From Verrucomicrobiota bacterium (GTDB taxonomy: Bacteria > Verrucomicrobiota > Verrucomicrobiia > Limisphaerales > CANJSG01), in NCBI GenBank assembly GCA_947476875.1, contig CANJSG010000011.1, forward strand, positions 1 through 38,591: a DNA stretch of 38,591 nucleotides. The letters are read 5' to 3'. The notes beneath the pieces were generated by a model. That model worked only from the letters and a program-made list of their open reading frames with translations. It ran no database searches and had not been told where the DNA came from. A program made the translations under genes and the position numbers. Of the stretch, positions 18,041 through 26,094 are shown one piece after another. The stretch's first letter is position 1. Every line of letters starts with the position of its first letter.

Positions 18041-18793
18041 GTGCTCACGTCCGAAGCGATCGCCCTGCTAGAAAAGTTCCGCACCGGCCAGGTCTCCCTG
18101 GAGGACGCGCTGAAGTCGTTCCAGGCCGCGCCCGTGGTCGATCTCGGCTTCGCCGCCGTGGACACCCATCGGGCGCTGCGGAAGGGATTTCCCGAAGTCG
18201 TCTACGGCGCGGGTAAGACGCCCGAACAGGTCGTGGCCATCGCCGAGAAAATCGTCGGCGCAGATTCACGGGTGCTGGTGACACGAGTCACCGCCGACCA
18301 CGCCCGCGCATTCCGCGAACGCTTCCCCGAATCCATCCACCACGAAGCCGCCCGTGCCCTGACGCTGGAGCGGACTCCGCTTCAAAAGCGGCCCGGCACC
18401 ATCGCCGTCGTCGCCGCCGGAACCAGCGATCTGCCCGTGGCGGAGGAAGCCGCGTTGACGGCCGACTTCATGGGCAACGAAGTGAAGCGCATCTACGACG
18501 TGGGCGTGGCCGGGCTGCATCGGCTGCTGGCGCGCCTGCCGGACATCCAATCCGCCAACGTGGTCATCGTGGTGGCGGGCATGGAGGCGGCGCTTCCGTC
18601 GGTGCTCGGCGGCCTGATCGGCAAGCCGCTCATCGGCGTGCCGACGAGCGTCGGCTACGGGACGCACTTCGGCGGGCTGACGGCGCTTCTGGGAATGCTG
18701 AACAGCTGCGCCAGCGGCCTGACCGTCGTGAACATCGACAACGGTTTCGGCGCCGCCTACGCCGCCAGCCAGATCAACGCCCTGAGGGTTTGA
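18041..18793 (+). CDS. larB: LarB family protein (nickel-pincer nucleotide synthesis, AIR carboxylase-like)
   Basis: This 250-residue protein has the LarB layout: an N-terminal helical part with DLGFAAVDTHRALRKGFPEVVYG, then a PurE-like C-terminal domain with VVAAGTSDLPVAEEAALTA, the VVAGMEAALPSVLGGL block, PLIGVPTSVGYG and the final NSCASGLTVVNIDNGFGAAY. LarB carboxylates and hydrolyses nicotinic acid adenine dinucleotide to start synthesis of the pincer cofactor of lactate racemase and related enzymes. The start is GTG at 18041. Neither larC, larE nor larA is adjacent, so the rest of the pathway would have to be elsewhere. Confidence 0.93.
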   Translation: MLTSEAIALLEKFRTGQVSLEDALKSFQAAPVVDLGFAAVDTHRALRKGFPEVVYGAGKTPEQVVAIAEKIVGADSRVLVTRVTADHARAFRERFPESIHHEAARALTLERTPLQKRPGTIAVVAAGTSDLPVAEEAALTADFMGNEVKRIYDVGVAGLHRLLARLPDIQSANVVIVVAGMEAALPSVLGGLIGKPLIGVPTSVGYGTHFGGLTALLGMLNSCASGLTVVNIDNGFGAAYAASQINALRV

Positions 18794-18799
18794 CCACCC

Positions 18800-18817
18800 C
18801 TGGCAGTATTCTGCCGG
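18800..18817 (+). terminator. Weak hairpin after larB
   Basis: GGCAG-TATT-CTGCC at 18802-18815, extendable by a wobble pair and one more pair, lies 6 bp after the larB stop. No T-run follows directly; a T7 tract occurs only about 70 bp later. It may be a weak or factor-dependent terminator. Confidence 0.35.
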
Positions 18818-18941
18818 CCCCTTCCCGACCCGGTCCACGAAGCGTTTCATCGGGCGGGCTCTCGCCGTGGCCATTCTTGTTCACCGATTTTTTTGAATTG
18901 TTAGGCCATGGCCGTGAGAACACTGGGTCGGCGAGTGAAAT

Positions 18942-19148
18942 TCACTTCTCGCGCTGCACTTTAAGGAAGGACGCAACACCGCTGTGGAAGCCAATCAAAG
19001 GACCCATCAGGCCAACCATGACCGTCACGCTAGAAGCCTAGGGATAGGATTATTCAATGCAGCCGTTGGCCCGAAAATTAATGCTGCACACATAAGTCCA
19101 ACGAAAAGCCATCCAACTCCCGCCGAAGAGGCGTTATCCTGCGGGGTG
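18942..19148 (-). pseudogene. Frameshifted remnant of a small two-helix membrane protein
   Basis: Two adjacent minus-strand reading frames each encode one hydrophobic helix: GVGWLFVGLMCAALIFGP in the frame that stops at 19025-19027, and MVGLMGPLIGFHSGVASF in the next frame, which stops at 18942-18944 after KVQREK. Joined by a frameshift near 19030-19045 they would make a two-span protein of about 65 residues. The upstream half has no ATG. This stretch is more AT-rich than its surroundings. I read it as a decayed gene; chance hydrophobic frames are the alternative. Confidence 0.35.
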
Positions 19149-19167
19149 AAGATTGCCTACCCCTAGT

Positions 19168-19524
19168 TCAACGACGAACAGAACGCGATCGCGGCGGCCG
19201 CCGGATGGGAGCCGATCCGATTGCGTCCGCCAAAACGCCGAGGCTCTGCAGGGAGCGCCGCCGCTGGCTGAGCGTGCCGAAGTAAATCGCGCGCACTTCT
19301 GCGATGCCCGCTTCGAGTTTGTTAGTCCCCACGATGCGATCCCACGCCGAACCCGCATGGATCTCAAAACTCGGCTTCCCCACCTCATCCACGCTCACGC
19401 CGACGCTGCGGGTGGGCACATCCGCGATGGATTGAACCAAGGAAGTATCCATCCCGAAGCCACGCCGAACGGAGACTGCTTCGCCGCAGGAGAGGATACG
19501 CGGTTTGCGCGGCTCGACCGGCAT
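19168..19524 (-). pseudogene. PfkB-family sugar kinase (fructokinase-like) pseudogene
   Basis: The minus-strand frame of 118 residues reads KPRILSCGEA, the usual N-terminus of fructokinase-like PfkB proteins, and then jumps to GMDTSLVQ, the part that normally comes some 50-60 residues later. The sugar-binding GGAPANFA block is therefore deleted. It continues with SVGVSVDEVGKPSFEIHAGSAWDRI and IYFGTLSQR, both typical of the family, then ends in a low-complexity Arg/Pro tail before the GxGD catalytic motif. With both the substrate-binding and catalytic regions gone it cannot be active. Family assignment is by recalled motif order. Confidence 0.7.
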
Positions 19525-19754
19525 GCCTGGTTATTTGGGGCACTACGCCAAGAAAGAGGAGCCCTTGCGCGACTTGGAGCCGCTCTGATGAACCGTCGCG
19601 GCGCGTTTGCGAACAGCCTCGGGATGCCAGAGACGATCAGCGTCGCTGCCGCCTTCCGATGAACGACTGGTCACTGCAGTTCACCGCTCCGAACCATGCG
19701 CCGAGCAACAGCAGCACAACGGCCGCGCCGGCGTCTGCCAGAGGACGGGTGCGC
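19525..19754. other. Non-coding stretch after the divergent aroE
   Basis: No supportable gene. A minus-strand ATG overlaps the aroE stop (ATGA) but its frame ends after about 26 codons, while the neighbouring frame encodes a short hydrophobic run, ADAGAAVVLLLLGAWFGA. This could be the broken start of a coupled membrane protein gene, but the evidence is too thin for a call. Confidence 0.3.
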
Positions 19755-20606
19755 TCATACGCCCATGGCGGCTTCGAGGGCCCGGCGCATGACCGCCGTA
19801 TCCGGGGTGATGCCGGTCCAGTATTGCATGCCGATGATGCCCTGATTGACGAGCATTCCGAGGCCGTCGACGGCGCGGCACCCGCGCGCCGCCGCATCGT
19901 CGAGGAATCGCGTGCGGACCAGGCTGAAGACCACGTCGGCCACGACCATCCCCGGATTAAGCGACGCCAGATCGAGTGCGAGCCGCGCTTCCGGCGCGTA
20001 GAGGCCGATCGATGTGCCGTTGATGATGATGTCCGTGCCGGCGGGCACGGCGTAATCGCCGCGCCATACCACGAGTTCGGCATCGAGTTTGAGCTGATCG
20101 CGCAAGAGGGTGACGAGTTCGGCGCCCCGAGGCCCGGAGCGGTTCACAAGGGTAATTCGTTTGGTTCCCGCAAGTCCGAGTTCCACTGCGATGGCCCTCG
20201 CGGCGCCGCCGGCGCCGAAGAGGACGACGGATTTCCCTTTCGGATCGATCGTCGTCTCGAGCGACTTTAGGAATCCCTTTCCATCAGTGTTCTCGCCAAT
20301 GAACTTCTCGCCACGCCGCACGACACAGTTCACCGCGCCCATCACCGCCGCGGATTCGCCCAGTCCGTCGAGGTGCGGGATGACGGCAACCTTGTGCGGC
20401 AGGCTGCAATTAAAACCGCGGAAGCCCATCGCCTTCGCCCCGCGCACAGCGGCGCCGAGATCTTCAGGCGTGACCTCCATGTTCACGTAGCGCCAAAGGA
20501 GGCCGTGATGCGCAAACGCGGCTTCGATCATCGCTACGCTAGGATTGCCCGCTGCGCCTTGCGACATGCAGCCGACGAGTTCGTGGAGAAAGTTCGGGGA
20601 AGACAT
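19755..20606 (-). CDS. aroE: Shikimate dehydrogenase family protein (divergent AroE)
   Basis: This 283-residue protein has the AroE two-domain layout. The catalytic Lys72 lies in NCSLPHK (usual form NVTIPHK) and Asp108 in ENTDG; the NADP-binding loop is GAGGAARA at 131-138, and the C-terminal block is INGTSIGLYA. AroE reduces 3-dehydroshikimate to shikimate with NADPH. The N-terminal shikimate-hydroxyl-binding SxS motif (SLSP in typical AroE) is not recognisable; the region reads CMSQGAAGNPSVAM. It may thus be a paralogue with another substrate, such as quinate/shikimate-like or another polyol acid. The start at 20606 is preferred to 20675 because it gives the family N-terminus. Confidence 0.82.
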   Translation of the reverse strand: MSSPNFLHELVGCMSQGAAGNPSVAMIEAAFAHHGLLWRYVNMEVTPEDLGAAVRGAKAMGFRGFNCSLPHKVAVIPHLDGLGESAAVMGAVNCVVRRGEKFIGENTDGKGFLKSLETTIDPKGKSVVLFGAGGAARAIAVELGLAGTKRITLVNRSGPRGAELVTLLRDQLKLDAELVVWRGDYAVPAGTDIIINGTSIGLYAPEARLALDLASLNPGMVVADVVFSLVRTRFLDDAAARGCRAVDGLGMLVNQGIIGMQYWTGITPDTAVMRRALEAAMGV

Positions 20607-21073
20607 GGAGTTGGAGGTTTGGTGTCCCGGAGGATTAAACGCAACGCGGGGCCGGGACTCAAATGGCCCATTCACTTAACTTCAGCGTTTGTTTGAGCAT
20701 CGGCCTTGCGGCAGGGGCATGTGGGAATAAGCACTTGCGGCAGCGGCGTCTCTCCTTTCGGGCGGCATTTGATCGCATTCTTCGGCGCGGCGCGGACCGC
20801 TCGCTGGCGGCCCAGGGCTTCTTGCTCACCCCGAGGTTCGTCGTAATAGAAGGCACACGGGCGCATTCGGAAAAGGGGGAGCCAGAGCGACCACCATACC
20901 TTGGGGGAGCCATCTCAAAATAGGGTTTTAGGCGCTTCCGCCGACGAACGCGAAAGGCGGCACGAGGAAGCAGGCGGTGGTGGATGGAATGGAACCAATT
21001 GAAACCGGGCGCGTCTTTGCGCAGACATGGCGTATTAGGCTGTGCGCGAATTGGAAACCGTGAGCTCGGGTTT
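20607..21073. other. Intergenic region with no recognisable gene
   Basis: This 467-bp stretch separates the divergent aroE from the end of the xylan locus. Short frames exist on both strands but none resembles a protein or shows a convincing start. It should hold the aroE promoter and the 3' end of the long xylan transcript. No strong terminator hairpin with a T-run was found; CCGCC/GGCGG around 20939-20967 could pair but has a long loop. Confidence 0.5.
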
Positions 21074-22726
21074 CTACGTAAGTTGGGCCGTAAACGGATT
21101 CGCGAGGTAATCCCGCTCGCGGTATTCGAACCAGTCGAAGTCGGCCGGACAGCGGGTGCCGGACATGTCCTCGCAGGCCATGCCGACGAAGGCGCCGGTG
21201 AAGTTCGGCTGGCCGGGCGCGGAGCATTCGTCCGAGAGGATGCTGGCGTCGAAGATCTCCGGCAGCCAACGCCAGTCGGTGTCCACGCCCTCTACCTTAA
21301 AGGCGAAGTGCAGGCGCTCGTGATCCACCTCCACGCGCAGATGCACGCGCTTGCCAGTTGGAATGGGAATGGGCGGCGTGAAGGCGTCGGCCATGAGCGC
21401 GTCGGGGATGCAGGACATCACGCGAAGGTGTTTGCCGAGGGTCTCGTCGTGCGTGACGTGGAGATAGTGCAGCTTGGTGCTGTTGTAGTAGCAGACCAAC
21501 CCGGCCATCTGCTGGAAGTGTTCGGGCTCGAACTCGACCACCGTGGCCGCGCTGAAGCAGTGCGCCTGGTGGCGGCGCGCGACGAGCGAATGACGGAAGA
21601 GGCTGCCCATCGACTCGCGGCCGTGCAGACGCAGGAATCCGGGACGCTCGGTCAGGCTGAAGAGCTCTTCCGGATACGGCGAACGCAGCCATTGGAAGTC
21701 CACCGGCAGTTCCGGCGAATCGAAATTTTCCCGCACGGGCTTCGCCGGGAACTTGTGCCCGGGCAGCGCCGGGGCGGGAGTTTCCAGCGTGGGAATCCCC
21801 TGCCCGTCCAAGGTGCGGAGCCACCCGTCCGAGCCCCAGACCATCTTCTGGATGGCGGTTTCGCGGCCAAGCGTGCAACGGCCACGGTTCCGCAACGGGC
21901 GGCCAACGAGATAGACCATGTAGGTTTCGCCGTCCTGCGTTTCGACGATGTCGGCGTGGCCAGCGCGCTGGAGCGGGGCATCGGGCCGTTGCCGCGCGCT
22001 CATGATGTAGGTGTCCGGGTGCAGCTCGTAGGGGCCGGTGAGGTTCCGCGAACGCGCCATAGTGACGGCGTGGTTCCAGTTCGTGCCGCCTTCGGCCGTG
22101 AGCAGGCAATACCAGCCGTCGCGCTTGTAGAGATGCGGGGCTTCGGTGAGGCCTAGCGGCGTTCCCTTGAAGACAAGCTGGCGCTGGCCGAGAAGGCGGC
22201 GCTCCTTGACCGAGTATTCCTGAAGGACGATGCCCGCGAACCGGTTCTTCCCGGAGCGATAGTCCCAAAGCATGTTGAGGATGTATTTCCGGCCGTCGAC
22301 GTCGTGGAAGAGCGACGGGTCGAAGCCGCTGCTGTTGAGATACACGGGGTCGGACCAGTCGCCGTCGATCGTCGGGCTGGTGACGAGGTAGTTGTGGAAG
22401 TCGCGCAAGGAAGCGCCGCTCGCACCCGCCATCGAGGACCGGCCGAAACGTTTCACGTCCGTGTAGATCAGCCAGAACAGCCCGTCGGCGTGCGTCAGGC
22501 AAGGCGCCCAGACGCCGCAGGAATCGGCCTCGCCGAGCATGTTGAGCTGGCTGGGGCGACGCAGCGGCCGGGTTAGCAGCCGCCAGTTCACGAGGTCGCG
22601 CGAATGGTGGATCTGCACGCCGGGAAACCACTCGAAGGTGGACGTCGCAACGTAGTAGTCGTCGCCGACCCGGAGAATGGACGGGTCGGGATTGAATCCG
22701 GGAAGGATGGGATTCTGGATGTTCAT
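21074..22726 (-). CDS. GH43 beta-xylosidase (XynB type, subfamily 11-like), cytoplasmic
   Basis: This 550-residue enzyme releases xylose from the non-reducing end of xylo-oligosaccharides; some relatives also remove arabinose. The five-bladed propeller shows the three GH43 acidic residues: Asp14 (FNPDP), Asp136 (SSGFDPSLFHD) and Glu195 (TEAPHLY). The XynB-like landmarks STFEWFPGVQIHHSRDLVNW and WAPCLTHADGLFWLIYTD are strong. A C-terminal beta-sandwich spans about 335-545, as in XynB-type enzymes. There is no signal peptide, so it acts in the cytoplasm on imported oligosaccharides. Its ATG overlaps the symporter stop by 4 bp, a direct link between uptake and hydrolysis. It is the last gene of the locus. 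Confidence 0.93.
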   Translation of the reverse strand: MNIQNPILPGFNPDPSILRVGDDYYVATSTFEWFPGVQIHHSRDLVNWRLLTRPLRRPSQLNMLGEADSCGVWAPCLTHADGLFWLIYTDVKRFGRSSMAGASGASLRDFHNYLVTSPTIDGDWSDPVYLNSSGFDPSLFHDVDGRKYILNMLWDYRSGKNRFAGIVLQEYSVKERRLLGQRQLVFKGTPLGLTEAPHLYKRDGWYCLLTAEGGTNWNHAVTMARSRNLTGPYELHPDTYIMSARQRPDAPLQRAGHADIVETQDGETYMVYLVGRPLRNRGRCTLGRETAIQKMVWGSDGWLRTLDGQGIPTLETPAPALPGHKFPAKPVRENFDSPELPVDFQWLRSPYPEELFSLTERPGFLRLHGRESMGSLFRHSLVARRHQAHCFSAATVVEFEPEHFQQMAGLVCYYNSTKLHYLHVTHDETLGKHLRVMSCIPDALMADAFTPPIPIPTGKRVHLRVEVDHERLHFAFKVEGVDTDWRWLPEIFDASILSDECSAPGQPNFTGAFVGMACEDMSGTRCPADFDWFEYRERDYLANPFTAQLT

Positions 22727-24147
22727 GCGGATTTGATTTCAGCGGCGGCCGCGGCGCGGCGGGCCGTGAGTTCGCGTTCGATCTCGTCGACGCGTTTCTG
22801 ATCGAGCGGGTAGACCATCAACGCAGCGGCTTTCAACAAGGCAAACAGAGCGGGGCCGATGGAAAACGCCAGAGCAATGCCCAGCAGGGCGTGGGGCGTC
22901 TGCAGTTCCAGGCCTTTCACATAGCCGAACTGTGAGAGGAAAAGGGGGACCAGGAATCCTCCGATGAGGATGCCCGTCTTGATCGAGAACAGCGAAGCCG
23001 AATAGATGAGCCCGGTGGAGCGCCGTCCGTATTTCACCTCGCCGTAGTCCGCCACATCGGCATAGAGCGCCCATGTCAATGCGGAGGTGGGACCGGCACA
23101 GAATTGAGCGATCACGTTCAACGCAATCATCACTCCGAACTGCCCTTTCGGAACGAAGTAGAAGCCGAGGAAGCACAGCCCCGTTACGAGGCTGAGCGCA
23201 GCGGCGTAATACTTCTTGTCCACCCTCCGCGCGATGGGGCCGAGGCACATGGTGCCCAAGACGAGTCCCAGCGCGCCGCTGGTCAGGAACAGGGTGGTGT
23301 GATCCAGCCCCCACAGCAGGGGCGTCGAATCGAAGCCCTGCACATACTTGAAGAAGAAGATGGTGCTGCCCGAGCGCAGCGCGGAGAAGGCGTTCGAGAA
23401 GATGGAGGCGATCAACAGAACGACCCACGGCCAGTTCTTGACCAGCTCGCCCAATTCCTCCCGCGCGTTCGTCTTCTGCTGGGGCGGCGGCAAAACGCGT
23501 TCCTTCGTGGTGGCGAACGTGATCAGGATGAGGACCACCGAAACCACTGCGAAGATGGCCATCGTCAGCTGGAAGCCGCGAATCTCGCTCTCCGCACCGA
23601 GGTATTTGACCAGCGGCCGGACGAACAAGGAGATGAGGAAGGCGGCGCCGAACGCGCCGACGAAGCGGCAAGTGGATGCGACCGTGCGCGTGCGTGGCGA
23701 CGGGCTGATGACCCCGAGCAGCGCCGAGTAGGGCACGTTGATCACCGTGTAGCTCACCATCATGAGCGCGTAGGTCACGGCCGCGTAGGCGATCTTGCCG
23801 TTCGGCCCCAGATCCGGCCCGGCGAACATCAGGTAGCCGGAGATGCCATACGGGATGGCGCCGAAGAGGAGATACGGACGGAACTTGCCCCAGCGGGTGT
23901 TCGTGCGGTCGGCGATCAAGCCCATGATCACGTCGTCGAAGGCGCCGAAGGCCCGAACCAGCGGAAGGAGCCAGAGCAACGCCGTGGCCGGGATGCCCCA
24001 GACGTCCACGTAATAGTAGGTCAGGAAGATGTTGAACGTCTGGAAGAAGAAGTTCGACGCCGTGTCGCCGAGCGCGTAGCCGACGTATTCGCGCTTCTTC
24101 AGTTCTTCACCGTCTTTGGAAGGGGTGGCGGTTTGGGGCGTGCTCAC
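22723..24147 (-). CDS. GPH-family (glycoside-pentoside-hexuronide:cation) sugar symporter
   Basis: This 474-residue inner-membrane protein has about 12 hydrophobic helices and the GPH/MFS_2 features: YVGYALGDTASNFFFQTFNIFL at the N-terminus, the loop GLIADRTNTRWGKFRPYLLFGAIP after helix 2 (DRTNTRWGKFRP), and a second-half counterpart DYGEVKYGRRSTG. Members import xylosides, melibiose or glucuronides with Na+ or H+. Coupling to the GH43 xylosidase points to xylo-oligosaccharides or xylose as cargo; this is inference from context. A 64-bp gap, the largest in the locus, separates it from the upstream esterase gene. Confidence 0.92.
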   Translation of the reverse strand: MSTPQTATPSKDGEELKKREYVGYALGDTASNFFFQTFNIFLTYYYVDVWGIPATALLWLLPLVRAFGAFDDVIMGLIADRTNTRWGKFRPYLLFGAIPYGISGYLMFAGPDLGPNGKIAYAAVTYALMMVSYTVINVPYSALLGVISPSPRTRTVASTCRFVGAFGAAFLISLFVRPLVKYLGAESEIRGFQLTMAIFAVVSVVLILITFATTKERVLPPPQQKTNAREELGELVKNWPWVVLLIASIFSNAFSALRSGSTIFFFKYVQGFDSTPLLWGLDHTTLFLTSGALGLVLGTMCLGPIARRVDKKYYAAALSLVTGLCFLGFYFVPKGQFGVMIALNVIAQFCAGPTSALTWALYADVADYGEVKYGRRSTGLIYSASLFSIKTGILIGGFLVPLFLSQFGYVKGLELQTPHALLGIALAFSIGPALFALLKAAALMVYPLDQKRVDEIERELTARRAAAAAEIKSA

Positions 24148-24211
24148 GATGGGGTGCTTGGGGAGCTGGGAAAGTTTGGAATCATCGGCAACGGGGGACT
24201 GAGCCCGCCGT

Positions 24212-25192
24212 TCAGCGGTCTTCGGGGAACATGATCTGCGCCGTCTGCCAGAGGTAACGGCGCCAGTTCACCCATTCATGGCCGAGGGAGCTGAGGACCG
24301 AGAAGGTGCGGATGCCGTGGTCGTTGAAGACGGCCATCGTGCGCATGCTGTTGAAGTAGGCGATGTCGGTCTCACCCACTCCGAAGTAGATGGGCATGCG
24401 GAACCGGTCGTTGATGTTCGTCCGGGTGAGGAGCGACTGGATGTTCTCCTTGAACGCGGGCAACTGGTCCTGCCAGTAGCCGGAGCTGAAGACGTAGAGT
24501 TCGCCGAAGGTTTCCAGATGGGTGAGCCCGGTATTGAGCGTGACGAACCCGCCCATCGAAAGCCCGGCCACGGCGCGGCTCTCGCGGTTTGTGCGCGTGC
24601 GGTAATGGCCGTCCAAGTAGGGGAGGATGTCCTTGAGATACTCCTGCGTGCAGGCGTCGTCCTCGCCGAGCTTGGGCGGCTTGCCTGAGACCACGCGGCC
24701 CGTGTTCGGCATGGCGACGATCATCGGGCGGGCTTGGCCTGCAGCGATGAGGTTGTCGAGGATATGGTGGGTGGCTCCCTTCTCGGTCCAGTGGCTGTCG
24801 TTCTCGCCACCGCCGTGGTTGAGGTAGAGAACGGGATAACGCCTCGCCGTGTCGGCATCGTAGCCGGGCGGCAGATAGACATGCATCCGCTTCTCGGTTC
24901 CGGCGGTGGTCTTGTAGTTGATGATCTCGACCCGGCCATGCGCGACGTTGTTGCTCGCGTAGAAGTTCTTGTCCTCCGCAGCCGGCAACGAGGGCAGGAT
25001 CGGCACGGGATTCTTTGGCGGAGCCGGAGTGCGCCGAGCCGGAGAACTCGGTCTGGCGGCGGGGCCGTTGGTTGATCTCACGGCCGCCGGATCGGCGGGA
25101 ATCGAGGTAGCGGGATGGGCCGACACGTTGGAAACCATTCCCAAGGCGACGAAGACCGCGAACTCGGCAACAGGCCTGCAGAAGCTTTTCAT
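24212..25192 (-). CDS. Secreted CE1-like esterase (feruloyl/acetyl esterase family)
   Basis: This 326-residue esterase has an N-terminal signal peptide (about 1-25, ending VSAHP) and a Pro/Ala/Arg-rich linker at about 43-68. An alpha/beta-hydrolase domain of the esterase D/CE1 type follows. The catalytic triad is visible as GLSMGG (Ser212), GETDIAYF (Asp276) and SLGHEW (His305); VLYLNHGGGEN marks the oxyanion-hole strand. CE1 enzymes remove feruloyl or acetyl groups from xylan side chains or act on xylo-oligosaccharide esters. The xylan context supports feruloyl esterase activity, but the acyl group cannot be read from sequence. It is one of five CE1-like genes in the locus. Confidence 0.87.
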   Translation of the reverse strand: MKSFCRPVAEFAVFVALGMVSNVSAHPATSIPADPAAVRSTNGPAARPSSPARRTPAPPKNPVPILPSLPAAEDKNFYASNNVAHGRVEIINYKTTAGTEKRMHVYLPPGYDADTARRYPVLYLNHGGGENDSHWTEKGATHHILDNLIAAGQARPMIVAMPNTGRVVSGKPPKLGEDDACTQEYLKDILPYLDGHYRTRTNRESRAVAGLSMGGFVTLNTGLTHLETFGELYVFSSGYWQDQLPAFKENIQSLLTRTNINDRFRMPIYFGVGETDIAYFNSMRTMAVFNDHGIRTFSVLSSLGHEWVNWRRYLWQTAQIMFPEDR

Positions 25193-25219
25193 GAATCGCG
25201 GGTTATCTGGTGAACGGTG

Positions 25220-26074
25220 TCATCTGGTTTCAGCGACCTTGTAACCGAGGACGGAAAGCATCTTCTCCCCGTAGCGTTTTCCGAACTCACGGTAACCCGC
25301 GGCGGTGAAGTGCAGGCGGTCTCCGCGCGCCGCGCAGCCCGCCGAGGAAACGACGTGGGCCGTGGGAATCGTCTTCGGCAGGTCGGCGATGATCTTGTTC
25401 ATGCTGGCGCAGGCGCCGTTCTGGTCGGCGTTCACCACTTCGCCGGCGATCAGGGGAACGTCCTCCGCCTTCAGGCCGAGATCCTTCAACAGGTTTCCGT
25501 AGATGCCCTTCACCTTGTTGGGCCACTCCTTGTCGTTTGTGTTCGATTCACCCTGGTGCAGGAGGATGCCTTTGATGACGCCGTCCTTCTGGGCGCGCTT
25601 GGCCATCTCGACGAGGTGCCGGTAAGGGTTGCCGCTGTAGGTGGCGATGGTGTTGGTCATCCACTTCGGCGCGATCGCGACGTAGCTCTGGTAGGAGTCC
25701 TTCTCGAACAGTTCGATCTTGCAGCCACCGATCGAGACGTTGACCACGCCGACCTTGATGTGGGACGGCAGATTCGAGACCAGCGTCCGGCCAAAGTAGT
25801 CGCCGGGCCCGAGTCCGGCCGATGGACGGGACAACGGAGGAACGCCGGGATACCAGTTGCCCTTCACGCGGGCCTGCTTCGGGAAATCCACGGCGGCCAG
25901 CATCTGGAACCGCTCGTCCACGGGGCCCTTGTCCTCCTCGGCAATGCCGGGGAAGCCCTCCATGTTCGACTGGCCGAAGCAGAGGAAGACGAAGAAGTTG
26001 GTGTCCTGCGCGGAGGCGTTCGGCTTGATCAACAACAGGCCGAGCAATGCGAACGAGGCGAAGAGTTTCTTCAT
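25220..26074 (-). CDS. Secreted SGNH acetylesterase, CE6/sialate O-acetylesterase-like
   Basis: This 284-residue protein has a signal peptide MKKLFASFALLGLLLI...ASAQ (about 1-22); the start at 26074 is chosen for it, the frame being open upstream. SGNH-hydrolase blocks are block I FGQSNMEG with nucleophile Ser36, a Gly in NVSIGG (around 112-117), HQGESN (173-178) and the C-terminal Asp252-x-x-His255 in GDRLHF. This fits carbohydrate esterase family 6 acetyl-xylan esterases. It would strip O-acetyl groups from xylan before GH10 attack. It lies 20-27 bp from both neighbours, which are CE1-like esterases. Confidence 0.87.
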   Translation of the reverse strand: MKKLFASFALLGLLLIKPNASAQDTNFFVFLCFGQSNMEGFPGIAEEDKGPVDERFQMLAAVDFPKQARVKGNWYPGVPPLSRPSAGLGPGDYFGRTLVSNLPSHIKVGVVNVSIGGCKIELFEKDSYQSYVAIAPKWMTNTIATYSGNPYRHLVEMAKRAQKDGVIKGILLHQGESNTNDKEWPNKVKGIYGNLLKDLGLKAEDVPLIAGEVVNADQNGACASMNKIIADLPKTIPTAHVVSSAGCAARGDRLHFTAAGYREFGKRYGEKMLSVLGYKVAETR

Positions 26075-26094
26075 GGTCGGAATGATTTGGCGGG

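Noticed and set aside
19637-19757. Possible coupled membrane gene after aroE
   Set aside because: The ATGA-overlapping frame stops after about 26 codons and the hydrophobic frame has no start; too little to call.
20663-20923. Short open frames on both strands between aroE and GH43
   Set aside because: No start signals, no motif and no family resemblance; treated as intergenic.
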